Assembly: GCA_002348265.1 (NCBI GenBank)
Contig: DEAT01000074.1
Coordinates: forward strand, 28,133-73,770
Length of the DNA stretch: 45,638 nucleotides
Reading direction: 5' to 3'
Origin: Gemmatimonadales bacterium UBA2975
Lineage (GTDB): Bacteria > Gemmatimonadota > Gemmatimonadetes > Longimicrobiales > Gaopeijiaceae
In this document: piece by piece, positions 26,117 through 35,134 of the stretch
How the letters are laid out: every line of letters begins with the position of its first letter
Numbering within the stretch: position 1 is the first letter of the stretch
Made by a program: the position numbers and the translations under genes
The notes under the pieces: model-generated
The model's database searches: none
What the model was told of the DNA's origin: nothing
What the model saw: the letters and a program-made list of their open reading frames with translations, nothing else

Positions 26117-26863
26117 ATGACGAGTGCAGTGGAACTCAAAGGATTGGTAGCGGTCGTAACCGGTGGCTCGCGAGGGATAGGTCGTGGAATTGCGGAATCG
26201 CTAGCGGATGGCGGTGCGATTATAGCGGTGGTGGATCTCGATTCCGACGTAGCGGCTGCGTCCGCCTCTGAACTTCCTGGGCAAGGCCATGGGGGGTTCG
26301 CTTGCGATGTCGCAGACGCTGATCAGGTTAACTCATGTCTGGCCGAAATAGAGCAGCAGCTCGGTCCCGTATCGATTCTGGTCAACAACGCCGGAATCAC
26401 GCGAGACAACCTTCTCATCCGCATGAAGGATGAAGAGTTCGATCAAGTGCTTGCCGTCAATCTAAAAGGGACATTCAACTTTACGCGCGCAGCGGCACGT
26501 GGCATGATGAAACGCAGAAATGGTGCGATTCTGAACATCGCATCGGTGGTAGGTCTGACAGGTAATGCAGGACAGGTAAATTACGCGGCGTCGAAGGCTG
26601 GAGTCGTGGGGCTCACTAAAAGTGTGGCGAAGGAGTTCGCATCCCGCGGAGTTCGATGTAATGCGATCGCGCCTGGCTTTATCCGTACACAGATGACGGA
26701 TGAGTTGTCTGAAGCGCAAAAGGAACCACTGATGAAGCAAATTCCATTGGGTACACTTGGCGAAGTGAAGCAGATCGCAGACGTCGCCCGGTTTCTTGTT
26801 GGGCCTGCAGCAAGCTACATTACAGGCCAGACATTGGCGGTAGACGGTGGGATGGTCATGTGA
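26117..26863 (+). CDS. fabG: 3-oxoacyl-ACP reductase
   Basis: NADPH-dependent short-chain dehydrogenase that reduces the beta-ketoacyl-ACP intermediate. The cofactor motif is TGGSRGIGRG (15-24), with NNAG at 90-93, and catalytic S143, Y156 and K160 (YAASK). The 248 residues are the classical SDR length. GGAGG precedes the ATG. Its place between fabD and acpP makes FabG more likely than another SDR enzyme. Confidence 0.95.
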   Translation: MTSAVELKGLVAVVTGGSRGIGRGIAESLADGGAIIAVVDLDSDVAAASASELPGQGHGGFACDVADADQVNSCLAEIEQQLGPVSILVNNAGITRDNLLIRMKDEEFDQVLAVNLKGTFNFTRAAARGMMKRRNGAILNIASVVGLTGNAGQVNYAASKAGVVGLTKSVAKEFASRGVRCNAIAPGFIRTQMTDELSEAQKEPLMKQIPLGTLGEVKQIADVARFLVGPAASYITGQTLAVDGGMVM

Positions 26864-26930
26864 TCCTGCAGGACGCCGCCATTTTCACGAGATTAACTTT
26901 TCTATCGCTGTCTCCACTGAGGGAGGTACC

Positions 26931-27173
26931 ATGAGTGAGGCCACGGACACGCGGGTCCGCGAAATCATTATCAACGAGCTTGGAGTAGAGGCCGAGAAAG
27001 TAACAGACGAGGCATCTTTCGTTGACGACTTAGGCGCAGATTCTTTGGACACTGTCGAGCTTGTGATGGCGTTCGAGGAAGAGTTCGGTATTGACATTCC
27101 GGATGAAGACGCAGAGCAAATGCGTACCGTTGGTGACGCCATCAAGTATCTGAACGAGAATGTTGAGGGCTAA
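26931..27173 (+). CDS. acpP: Acyl carrier protein
   Basis: Small acidic carrier that holds growing acyl chains on a phosphopantetheine arm. The arm attaches at S38 in LGADSLDTVELVM. The 80 residues and strongly acidic helices II-III are typical. GGGAGG lies 4 bases before the ATG. The frame extends upstream into the fabG end, but that start is not needed. Its stop lies 57 bases before fabF. Confidence 0.97.
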   Translation: MSEATDTRVREIIINELGVEAEKVTDEASFVDDLGADSLDTVELVMAFEEEFGIDIPDEDAEQMRTVGDAIKYLNENVEG

Positions 27174-27230
27174 AGAGTCTCTCGAACCTAGTTTTCGTGT
27201 CTTCCGTTTTAGGTACGTGCAATTAATAAG

Positions 27231-28487
27231 ATGATTAACGACGCCCCGACGCGAGTCGTTATCACCGGGACGGGAATAGTGTCCCCGATCGGAAACGACG
27301 TGCAGTCCTCGTGGGAGAGCTTGCTCGCCGGGGTTAGCGGTGGCGCTCCGATCACGCATTTCGAGGCCACCGATGACTTCGCATGCCGCATCGGATGTGA
27401 AACTAAGGGGTTTGATCCGCTTAACTACCTAGATAAGCGAGAGGTGAAACGGCACGACCGGGTTTCTCAGTTTGCGGTTGCGGCTGTAACGCAGGCACTA
27501 AGCGAGGCGGGGCTTGAGGGAGTGCCGGTAGGAGGAGATCCAGAGCGTTTCGGGGTGATCTTTGGCAGCGGGATCGGGGGGATTGGAACCTTCGAGGAAC
27601 AGCATCGAAAGCTCATAGAGAAGGGACCCAGCAGGGTCAGTCCCTACTTTATACCGATGTTTATACCGGATATCTCAGCAGGACTGATCTCAATTAGGTG
27701 GGGATTCCGGGGACCGAATTACGCTACGGTTTCAGCCTGTGCCTCGTCGGCACATGCTATTGGCGATGCCATGCGGCACATTCGTCATGGAGATGCAGAT
27801 GTGATGGTGGCCGGGGGGGCTGAGGCTACCATAACTCCGATGACCTTCGCAGGGTTTAGCTCTATGAAGGCACTTTCTACTCGCAATGATGACCCGAAGG
27901 GCGCAAGCCGGCCTTTTTCTGCAGACCGCGACGGTTTTGTGATGGGTGAGGGAGGCGGAGCGGTGGTCTTGGAGTCTTTGGAGCATGCACAGGGCCGTGG
28001 TGCGACGATACTGGGAGAAATTGTAGGTTACGGCCTGAGTGCGGACGCATTTCATATCACTGCACCCCCACCAGGAGGGTACGGTGCTCAGGCTGCAATG
28101 CGGATGGCTCTTAAATACGCGGGCGCAACTGCCGAAGATGTGGATTACGTGAATGCTCATGGGACCTCTACCATGGCCGATGCAATCGAAACCGAGGCCA
28201 TAAAAGAAGTCTTAGGAGACCGGGCATATGAGATAGTCGTCGGCTCCACAAAATCTATGACGGGCCACTTACTCGGTGCCGCTGGAGCACTTGAGGCTAT
28301 TATTTCTCTTCGTGTGTGCCAGACGGGAAAAATACCACCGACTATAAATTTCTCGACTGCCGATCCGGAGTGCGACCTAGACTATGCGCATCAGGGCATG
28401 CAGGAGCGAGCGGTTGGTTTGGCGCTCAGTAACTCGTTTGGATTTGGTGGCCACAATGTATGTTTGGCACTGAGGTCCTGGAGCTGA
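27231..28487 (+). CDS. fabF: Beta-ketoacyl-ACP synthase II
   Basis: Elongating condensing enzyme of type II fatty acid synthesis. The Cys-His-His triad is C170 (VSACASSAHAIG), H310 (NAHGTSTMAD) and H346 (KSMTGHLLGAAG). The 418 residues match FabF rather than FabH. No clear Shine-Dalgarno precedes the ATG; the leader is instead T-rich (GTGCAATTAATAAG just before it), so translation may depend on ribosomal protein S1 or weak initiation. The 3' end overlaps ispF by 28 bases. Confidence 0.95.
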   Translation: MINDAPTRVVITGTGIVSPIGNDVQSSWESLLAGVSGGAPITHFEATDDFACRIGCETKGFDPLNYLDKREVKRHDRVSQFAVAAVTQALSEAGLEGVPVGGDPERFGVIFGSGIGGIGTFEEQHRKLIEKGPSRVSPYFIPMFIPDISAGLISIRWGFRGPNYATVSACASSAHAIGDAMRHIRHGDADVMVAGGAEATITPMTFAGFSSMKALSTRNDDPKGASRPFSADRDGFVMGEGGGAVVLESLEHAQGRGATILGEIVGYGLSADAFHITAPPPGGYGAQAAMRMALKYAGATAEDVDYVNAHGTSTMADAIETEAIKEVLGDRAYEIVVGSTKSMTGHLLGAAGALEAIISLRVCQTGKIPPTINFSTADPECDLDYAHQGMQERAVGLALSNSFGFGGHNVCLALRSWS

Positions 28488-28969
28488 TTACACCTCTCCG
28501 TGTTGGCCTGGGCTATGATTCCCATCGCTTTGAGTCCGGGCGCCCTTTAATTCTTGGGGGTATCACGATCCCGGATCACCCCGGGTTGAAGGGCCATTCG
28601 GACGGTGACGCCATCACTCATGCCCTGATAGACGCAATACTTGGGGCTGCGTCACTTGGAAACGTGGGCAATCATTTCCCTCCAACTGAAGAGAAGTGGA
28701 AAGACGCCGATTCCACTGAGCTACTCTCCAACTCCGTGGAAGTAATTGATCGCGAAGGGTGGATGGTCGTGAACGTCGATCTTACGGTGATCTGTGAGAG
28801 CCCTCAGATCTCATTGTTCGCAGAGGAGATGAAAGAGCGGCTTAGCGGCATCTTACAGGTGCCGGTAGAGCGGATTTCCATAAAGGGGAAAACTAACGAG
28901 GGTATGGGATGGATAGGTGAAAGCAAGGGGTTGGCTGTCCACGCCGTTGCGCTAATCGAGAGGCGCTGA
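28460..28969 (+). CDS. ispF: 2-C-methyl-D-erythritol 2,4-cyclodiphosphate synthase
   Basis: Cyclises CDP-ME 2-phosphate in the MEP isoprenoid pathway. The metal ligands D20 and H22 (GYDSHRF) and H54 (HSDGDAITHAL) match D8, H10 and H42 of the E. coli enzyme by motif. The 169 residues are slightly longer than usual (about 157) because the only in-frame ATG lies inside the fabF end, adding 12 residues before LRVGLGYD. Many bacteria have rnc after fabF; this genome has ispF instead. Confidence 0.95.
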   Translation: MFGTEVLELITPLRVGLGYDSHRFESGRPLILGGITIPDHPGLKGHSDGDAITHALIDAILGAASLGNVGNHFPPTEEKWKDADSTELLSNSVEVIDREGWMVVNVDLTVICESPQISLFAEEMKERLSGILQVPVERISIKGKTNEGMGWIGESKGLAVHAVALIERR

Positions 28970-29079
28970 CGGTGGGCCACCCGTTCTTCCGAAGGGCTGG
29001 TCAGCTATAAACTGATATAGAGACGCACCGTCAGCGGGTTCGAAGCGAGGTGGTGTGCTGGCAACAGGAGAGACGGGCT

Positions 29080-29703
29080 ATGGAGGAGTTCGTGTTGTGG
29101 ATGAATCAGGTTCCAGACATCGCGCTTTATCTCACATTGAGTATCGGTGCGGCTACTGAGAATGTTATCCCTGCCGTACCGGCTGACACCTTCATCGCAA
29201 TTGGTGGCTTCCTCGCAGGGATGGGAGATCTGGATGTCTACTGGATTTTTGGTGGCACGTGGTTCTGTAACGTCCTAGGAGCGGGTTTTGTGTACAAACT
29301 GAGCCACGTTCATGGGCCCGCGTTCTTCGAGAAGAGAAGTGGCCGATATTTACTGAAGCATCATCAGATGCAGCGCATGGAGCGATTCTATGAGCGATGG
29401 GGCCCTGCCGCGATCTTTCTGTCTAGGTTCTTGCCCGGAGTACGGGCGATCGCTCCGGTTTTTGCGGGCGCTATACGGCAGCCCTGGCCCAGGGTGCTCA
29501 TACCGATCGCTGTGGCATCTGCACTCTGGTATGGCGGCTTGGTTAGGCTAGGATTTCTAGCAGGGGAGAATTTAGCGAATCTTGAAACACAACTCTCGAG
29601 ACTCAATCAAGGGCTCACAGGTATCGCTGTCCTAGTCGCGATAGGGGTAGCGGTATGGTGGTACCGATCGCGTGTTCCGGACTACTCGGAGTGGAAATCG
29701 TGA
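29080..29703 (+). CDS. DedA family membrane protein
   Basis: Polytopic inner-membrane protein of the DedA/SNARE-associated family, members of which act in membrane homeostasis and lipid-carrier flipping. The 207 residues hold ENVIPAVPADTFIAIGG (about 19-35) and the signature RFLPGVRAIAPVFAGA, with hydrophobic segments between and after. AGGAGAG upstream of the ATG at 29080 favours it over GTGs at 29050 and 29053. The E-x-P-x-P-x-E motif common in the family ends in Asp here (PAVPAD). Substrate is unknown. Its stop overlaps the recombinase start. Confidence 0.87.
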   Translation: MEEFVLWMNQVPDIALYLTLSIGAATENVIPAVPADTFIAIGGFLAGMGDLDVYWIFGGTWFCNVLGAGFVYKLSHVHGPAFFEKRSGRYLLKHHQMQRMERFYERWGPAAIFLSRFLPGVRAIAPVFAGAIRQPWPRVLIPIAVASALWYGGLVRLGFLAGENLANLETQLSRLNQGLTGIAVLVAIGVAVWWYRSRVPDYSEWKS

Positions 29704-30605
29704 TATCGGACGCCCCTGCTTCCTTCCTCTTCGAGCAGTTCCACGACTACCTGACATTTGAGAGGGGGCTCTCTGAACAAACGGTCGTCTCGTATGGTCG
29801 GGACCTTAACGGATGGTTCTCGTTTGTCGAAGAAGCTGGCGTCACTAGTCCAGCAGAAGTCGATATTGGAATTCTGCGGAAGTGGACCTATTCCCTTAAA
29901 GGAAAGGGTATGGCACCTCGGTCGATTCGGCGAGCGCAATCTGCCGTCCGGACATACTTCAGATTTCTTTCAATGGAAGCAGCGGTGGAAGTCGATCCTA
30001 CGGACCGGCTAGAACCACCACGGATCGACAGATCACTTCCCGACGTTCTCTCGAAATTAGAGATAGGGAAGGTTCTTGAATCTCCGGATTCGACGCATCG
30101 TCTGTATTGGCGTGATCGAGCTATTCTTGAGTTTCTATACGCTACAGGGGTGCGTGTTAGTGAATTGGTAAGCCTTAGGATTACGTCTTTGGAACTAGAA
30201 GAAGGATTTGCCAAGGTTTTCGGGAAGGGCTCTAAGGAGCGACTTGTTCCAGTGGGTGGCCCGGCATTGCGAAGCCTCAAGCGCTATCTTCGTGATCTTC
30301 GTCCGAATCTTGATCAGGGCAACGGAGCAGGCCTAGTATTCCTCAATGCGAGAGGGAACCCGATTCGACGGAAGTCGGTCTGGGCGATAGTGAGAGAAGC
30401 TGCGATCCGGGCAGGCATTGCTAGAGCAATTTCACCCCACATAATAAGGCATACGTTCGCAACGCATCTTGTGGAGGGCGGGGCGGACCTAGTCGCGGTT
30501 CAGGAGCTACTAGGTCATGCCGATATCTCGACTACCCAGATCTATACGCACTTAGACCGGGCCTACCTGCGCGAAGTCCATCAGAAGTATCACCCACGTC
30601 AATAG
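29700..30605 (+). CDS. Tyrosine recombinase of the XerC/XerD type
   Basis: Site-specific recombinase, most likely one of the pair that resolves chromosome dimers at dif. The N-terminal SAM-like DNA-binding domain (about 8-95) precedes the catalytic domain. The catalytic set is R152 (TGVRVSEL), K176 (GKGSKER), H247-R250 (HIIRHTFATHL), H273 (LLGHADISTTQ) and Tyr282 (IYTH). The spacings equal those of E. coli XerD (R148, K172, H244, R247, H270, Y279). The GTG at 29700 overlaps the DedA stop as GTGA; GGAGTGG lies just upstream. The 301 residues are normal. XerC versus XerD cannot be settled, and no dif site is seen here. An integrase is unlikely, given the housekeeping neighbours. Confidence 0.92.
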   Translation: MISDAPASFLFEQFHDYLTFERGLSEQTVVSYGRDLNGWFSFVEEAGVTSPAEVDIGILRKWTYSLKGKGMAPRSIRRAQSAVRTYFRFLSMEAAVEVDPTDRLEPPRIDRSLPDVLSKLEIGKVLESPDSTHRLYWRDRAILEFLYATGVRVSELVSLRITSLELEEGFAKVFGKGSKERLVPVGGPALRSLKRYLRDLRPNLDQGNGAGLVFLNARGNPIRRKSVWAIVREAAIRAGIARAISPHIIRHTFATHLVEGGADLVAVQELLGHADISTTQIYTHLDRAYLREVHQKYHPRQ

Positions 30606-30633
30606 CCGCAGGCCGCTCGACCACGCGGAGGCG

Positions 30634-32235
30634 CTAGTGATAGCTGGCGCCGTTGTTCAATCTTGCGTTTCTACTCTCAATCAAGGAAAACAGCTGTTCT
30701 TGTGTGGACGTAGCTTCCAAGAGAAGAATTGCTTCCGACAGGACCGGGTCTCGTTGGGTGCGGATCTCAGCTTCCCCGGCGATATCGTTCATTCTCTGCG
30801 CTGTAGCAAGTTCGGTCCGCCACAGTAGATAGCGGCGGATTTCTGGTGTGCCCAAGAAATCTTCGCCGAGTCCTTCTGTTTGTAGGGCTGAGACAAAAGT
30901 TTCAAACTCGCTCTCCTCTACGTAGGGCTTGACGCCTTCCGCTCGACGAGATGCGGCAATCTCAAACCCAAATTCCGCTATCCGCAGCCCGAGCGGGAAC
31001 TGCGTCTCATTAGATGCTCTGAGGAAGTCACGTTCTAAGAGCGTCAGGGTGTCGTCTTGGATTTGTAGGTCAGGGAAGATTCCGCCACCATCGACGAGAG
31101 AGCGACCGCTGGCGGTCGTCACGCGGGGAAGGGAATCGATCACCTCGGGCACTGGGACGCCTTGCCTGTCTCTCGTCCTTTGAAGTGATCTTCCTAGGGG
31201 AGTCAGCCACGAACCCGTTGTGAAGCGTAGCCGACGCCCATGAGGCAATGGCATGACTGTCTGGACGACACCTTTTCCGAATGTTCGCTGACCAAGAACC
31301 AACGCCCGATCATAATCCTGAAGTGCACCCGCAAGGATTTCGGCACCTGACGCCGTGAACTCGTCGACCAAGATCACTATCGGGAGCCTAGGGACCTGTA
31401 TAGGCCAGCGATCTCCATAAGATTCGGTGTCGGGCTGGTCGGCAGACGTTCCTGGTACTCGCTGCACCGTGCTCGCAAGTGTAGCCCCTGGTGCAAGGAA
31501 GAGGTCGGCGAGCATCAGTGATTCATCCAGAAAGCCCCCAGGGTTTCGTCTAAGGTCTATAATCAGTCCATCGGATTCACCCAACTCACCTAGTGCCTCG
31601 TTCATCTCCCGCGCGGCATTCCGTGCGACGCGATCCATGATGACGTAGCCGATATTGTTCTCGAGTATCCCCCAAGATACCGCTGGCACGTGTACCTCTT
31701 CTCGTGTGATTGTATAAGAGATGGGATCGTCGTACCCAACCCGTTTTATCCTCACCCGTACATCCGTGCCCACAGGGCCTCGGATAGAGTCAGCGGCCAT
31801 ACCCGTGCTCCACTTTGAGGCGTCATGTTGGTTGACCCCGACGATGACGTCACCGACCACGAGTCCGTGCTCGTTCGCTGGGAAACCTCTGAATACAGCT
31901 GTAACGGTTACCTCATCATTGAGCAGTGTAATCTGCAGCCCTATGCCAGAGTAGTTACCCGTGGTGTCTTCTTCCCATGCTTCTGCCTCTTGTGGTGTAA
32001 ATACTTCTGCATAAGGGTCATCTAGGGCTCGAATTATCCCGTCGATCGCTGCTTCCCAAAGAACAGAATCGCTGAACGCGTCCATATGCATTTGAGCGAT
32101 CGCATCGACGGCGCTAGCCAAGATGTCAACCTGTGGTGGTTTGCCTGAAGATTCGTCCGGTCCGTTTTGCGCGGCCATCGTAGCAGGTGCCAGCAATAAG
32201 CCGAGGGTTGCACAGACTGCAAATGTCTTGATCAT
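30634..32235 (-). CDS. Exported S41 family C-terminal processing protease
   Basis: Periplasmic serine protease of the CtpA/Tsp family. A signal peptide (residues 1-22, MIKTFAVCATLGLLLAPATMAA) leads to an N-terminal helical region, a PDZ domain (about 95-175) and the S41 catalytic domain. The Ser-Lys dyad is S296 (DEFTASGAEI) and K321 (GQRTFGKGVVQ), 25 residues apart as in E. coli Tsp. IDLRRNPGGFL is also typical. A C-terminal region of about 150 residues beyond the catalytic core is less conserved. AGGA lies 8 bases before the ATG. The gene converges on the recombinase with a 28-bp gap and diverges from nadE. The substrate is unknown. Confidence 0.92.
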   Translation of the reverse strand: MIKTFAVCATLGLLLAPATMAAQNGPDESSGKPPQVDILASAVDAIAQMHMDAFSDSVLWEAAIDGIIRALDDPYAEVFTPQEAEAWEEDTTGNYSGIGLQITLLNDEVTVTAVFRGFPANEHGLVVGDVIVGVNQHDASKWSTGMAADSIRGPVGTDVRVRIKRVGYDDPISYTITREEVHVPAVSWGILENNIGYVIMDRVARNAAREMNEALGELGESDGLIIDLRRNPGGFLDESLMLADLFLAPGATLASTVQRVPGTSADQPDTESYGDRWPIQVPRLPIVILVDEFTASGAEILAGALQDYDRALVLGQRTFGKGVVQTVMPLPHGRRLRFTTGSWLTPLGRSLQRTRDRQGVPVPEVIDSLPRVTTASGRSLVDGGGIFPDLQIQDDTLTLLERDFLRASNETQFPLGLRIAEFGFEIAASRRAEGVKPYVEESEFETFVSALQTEGLGEDFLGTPEIRRYLLWRTELATAQRMNDIAGEAEIRTQRDPVLSEAILLLEATSTQEQLFSLIESRNARLNNGASYH

Positions 32236-32430
32236 TCAGGTGATCCTAATCGTCATTTTCAAGTAGAGGCTATAACCCCGCCATTCTAACGGTCGTTCCT
32301 CGATGAGTGCACGATTGGTCTGAAATAATTGAACCCCTTTGAGGCCTGCAATAGGTGCGGCCAAAAAGGTATCTTCGACGTGAAGAAGTGAGCGCGAAGA
32401 AATCACTTCACCGATACGTGGTTGTCCCAG

Positions 32431-34239
32431 ATGAATCAAGAGCAAGAACGTACCCCACTGAGGATATCCCTCGAGCAGTTGAAGCCGCACAAGGGCGATG
32501 TGTCTGCCAATCTCAAACGGGTGCAGGCACGGGTGATTTCTCAAACGGGTAACGTTGATGTGCTGGTGTTTCCGGAGGCGGTGCTGTCGGGGTATTTCCT
32601 GGAAGGGGCCGTCTCTGAGGCTGCCCTTTCTGCAGATCAGCTAGCCTACGGGATCCGGGTGCCATCGTCTGACGCTCCCGACATAGTTATCGGCTTTTAC
32701 GAGCGCTGGAATCGTAGGCTCTATAACAGCGTAGCGTACCTGAGCAACGAAGGGGGAGCCTACCAGGTAAAACACGTTCACAGAAAGATGTTTCTCCCTA
32801 CGTACGGGGTTTTTGATGAGGCACGTTTTGTAGAGCCGGGTGCAGAAGTCCAAGCGTTCGATACTCGTTACGGTCGATTTGGGATGCTGGTGTGTGAGGA
32901 CGCGTGGCACTCGGCACCTGGAATGGTGCTTGCCCTCGACGGGGCAGAGGTTGTGTTCGTCGTTTCGGCGTCGCCGGCACGAGACTTCATTCCCTCTACA
33001 GATGGGCGTCCGAGCAACCTGGCTCACTGGGATCGGATCGGACCGCAAATGGCCGTAGAGCATGGGTTGTTCTGTATTGTCTCCCAGCTTGTCGGTTCAG
33101 AGGGAGGCAAGATTTTCCCCGGTGGCTCTGTAGCATTCGCTCCGGATGGGACGGAAATAGCACGAGCGCCCCTCTTGGAGGAAGGGGGTACAGCCGTGAG
33201 GTTGGACCCTCGAGCAATCGACCGGTCGAGAACGGCGTCCCCACTATTATCTGACCTAGAGCAGGCGCTTCCGCATCTGCAGAGAGCTCTCGACAGGGTT
33301 TCGGGCAGGGCCACCCCGGTTGAACTGAATGAAAGCTCACCTCTCTCGGGCGGGGCACAAGAGCCACCATCCGACGATGGCATAGGTACACGATTGGATG
33401 CAACTCCGGCTCGAAAGAGGGAGGAGATCCTCGGTATTGATGTTGAACTCGTCGAGCGGACCCTGATTGAATTTATTCGAGAAGAGGTGTGCCGACGCCG
33501 AGGGTTTGAACGGGTGGTATTAGGGGTATCGGGTGGGGTAGATTCGGCAGTCTCACTGGTTCTCGCGAGCCGTGCTCTAGGGCCAGAGAATGTATACGGC
33601 TTCAGGTTGCCGTACCGTACTTCTAGCCAAGAGAGCCTCGATCACGCCGGACTTGTGCTCGCTGCGACTGGTACTCACGAAAGGACGATTGAAATCTCGG
33701 ACCCGATCGATACCTACGTGGAGAGATATGAAGAAAACATCTCACCAATGCGAAAGGGAAACCTCATGGCTCGATTGAGGGCTGTGATCCTGTTCGATCA
33801 ATCCGCTAGCCTCGGCGCTCTCCCGTTAGGCACCGGCAATAAGAGTGAGCGGCTCCTCGGGTACTTCACATGGCATGCAGACGATTCCCCACCCATCAAT
33901 CCTCTTGGTGATCTGTTCAAGACGCAGGTATGGGCCCTCGCTCGACATTTAGATGTACCCAGAGAAATCATCGAAAAACCAGCTACCGCTGATTTAGTAA
34001 GGGGTGTGAATGACGAGGATGAGTTGGGTATATCCTATCACGACGCGGATCCAATCCTCTATTGGCTCACGCTTGGATACCAAGCAAATGAACTGCACCA
34101 GATGGGATTTGAGAAAACGGCGATCGAAACCGTGCAGCGGAGGCTTGAGTCTACTCATTGGAAGCGAGAGTTGCCTACGGTTGCAGTGCTCTCATCTAGC
34201 GCGATTGGCGAGTTCTATCTGCGTCCGGTTGATTATTAG
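32431..34239 (+). CDS. nadE: Glutamine-dependent NAD+ synthetase
   Basis: Makes NAD from deamido-NAD, using ammonia released from glutamine. An N-terminal nitrilase-type glutaminase domain (about 8-265) has the triad E49 (FPEAVLSGYF), K119 (HRKMFLP) and C155 (VCEDAWH). A linker of about 85 residues leads to the synthetase domain (from about 345) with the P-loop SGGVDS (about 367-372) and GTGNKSERLLGYFTWHADD. The 602-residue length fits bacterial two-domain NadE. The ATG at 32431 was chosen over a TTG at 32422. It diverges from the protease gene with 195 bases between start codons, in which no strong promoter is evident. The synthetase half resembles the ammonia-type NadE more than the long eukaryotic-like form. 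Confidence 0.93.
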   Translation: MNQEQERTPLRISLEQLKPHKGDVSANLKRVQARVISQTGNVDVLVFPEAVLSGYFLEGAVSEAALSADQLAYGIRVPSSDAPDIVIGFYERWNRRLYNSVAYLSNEGGAYQVKHVHRKMFLPTYGVFDEARFVEPGAEVQAFDTRYGRFGMLVCEDAWHSAPGMVLALDGAEVVFVVSASPARDFIPSTDGRPSNLAHWDRIGPQMAVEHGLFCIVSQLVGSEGGKIFPGGSVAFAPDGTEIARAPLLEEGGTAVRLDPRAIDRSRTASPLLSDLEQALPHLQRALDRVSGRATPVELNESSPLSGGAQEPPSDDGIGTRLDATPARKREEILGIDVELVERTLIEFIREEVCRRRGFERVVLGVSGGVDSAVSLVLASRALGPENVYGFRLPYRTSSQESLDHAGLVLAATGTHERTIEISDPIDTYVERYEENISPMRKGNLMARLRAVILFDQSASLGALPLGTGNKSERLLGYFTWHADDSPPINPLGDLFKTQVWALARHLDVPREIIEKPATADLVRGVNDEDELGISYHDADPILYWLTLGYQANELHQMGFEKTAIETVQRRLESTHWKRELPTVAVLSSSAIGEFYLRPVDY

Positions 34240-34249
34240 AGCTAGGGTT

Positions 34250-34268
34250 GGTCGGCGATAGCTCGACC
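34250..34268 (+). terminator. Weak hairpin after nadE, possible terminator
   Basis: GGTCGG (34250-34255) can pair with TCGACC (34263-34268) around a 7-base loop, 10 bases after the nadE stop. One pair is G-U, and only TTT within GCTTTC follows, so termination would be weak at best. Confidence 0.25.
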
Positions 34269-34353
34269 GCTTTCATCTGTCCCGATTCTAGCATAGGTTC
34301 CAAAGCGTGAATCTTTCTTTCTCGCTCCGCCTGAGTGGGCTAACCGAAGCCCG

Positions 34354-35130
34354 ATGACCGGCCAGGTTCTAGGCATTGTGCCTGCCCGGCTAGGGTCGAC
34401 GCGGCTCCCCCGGAAACCCCTCCATCCGCTTTTAGGAAGACCGCTTATAGAGTGGGTTTGGCGTCGAGTCGCTTCGATGAAAATCCTTGATCGCGCCGTA
34501 GTCGCCACCGATTCTCCTGAGGTGGTCGATGTGTGCCACGCCATCGGGGCGCCCGTTGAATTAACATCCGAGGATCACGTATCTGGAACTGACCGTGTCG
34601 CGGAGGTAGCCGGACGCCCGGGTTACACTGGATATGGCTTGGTGGTGAATATCCAAGGCGATGAACCTCTGATAGAAGAAGAACATGTTCGAAGCGCCAT
34701 CGAATTAGTCCGCAGCGGTAACTGGCAGGTCGGGACCTGTGCGACACCAGTTCAGGAGGCTGGTGTTTTAGAGGATCCTTCTATGGTCAAAGTCGCACGA
34801 GCGGACTCAGGCCGAGCCCTCTACTTTTCTCGAGCCCGTATACCGTGGGCAAGCGAAGCCACGAGTCACATTCAGAGGGCAGGAAGCCTGAATTTCTTGA
34901 GACATTTAGGGATCTATGCCTACGAGCGATCAGCTCTCGAGCAGTGGGCATCACTCGCACCGTCGCGACTCGAGCAGATTGAATCTCTTGAACAGGTTCG
35001 CGCCTTGGAGGCGGATCTGCGTATTGGCGTTGCGATCGTTGAAGGAGCGCACGAAGGTGTGGATACGCTCCTCGACGCCGCTCGTGTGGAACAGCAGTTA
35101 AGTCACCTCACTCACTCTACTCTTGTGTGA
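34354..35130 (+). CDS. kdsB: 3-deoxy-manno-octulosonate cytidylyltransferase
   Basis: Activates Kdo as CMP-Kdo for attachment to lipid A. The N-terminal VLGIVPARLGSTRLPRKPL motif and VVNIQGDEPLIEEEH, with the EDHVSGTDRVAEV stretch, are characteristic. The 258 residues are slightly longer than E. coli KdsB (248). The gene starts the run kdsB-pyrG-kdsA-kdsC and lies 4 bases before pyrG, whose product CTP is its substrate. Confidence 0.95.
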   Translation: MTGQVLGIVPARLGSTRLPRKPLHPLLGRPLIEWVWRRVASMKILDRAVVATDSPEVVDVCHAIGAPVELTSEDHVSGTDRVAEVAGRPGYTGYGLVVNIQGDEPLIEEEHVRSAIELVRSGNWQVGTCATPVQEAGVLEDPSMVKVARADSGRALYFSRARIPWASEATSHIQRAGSLNFLRHLGIYAYERSALEQWASLAPSRLEQIESLEQVRALEADLRIGVAIVEGAHEGVDTLLDAARVEQQLSHLTHSTLV

Positions 35131-35134
35131 CCCC

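Noticed and set aside
28990..29050. tRNA-like string with GGTTCGAA
   Set aside because: The bases flanking the T-loop-like string do not pair, and no acceptor or anticodon stem can be drawn.
32236..32430. Sigma-70 promoter for nadE (TTGAAC at 32329)
   Set aside because: The -10 position (TAGGTG) matches only two consensus bases, too weak to list.
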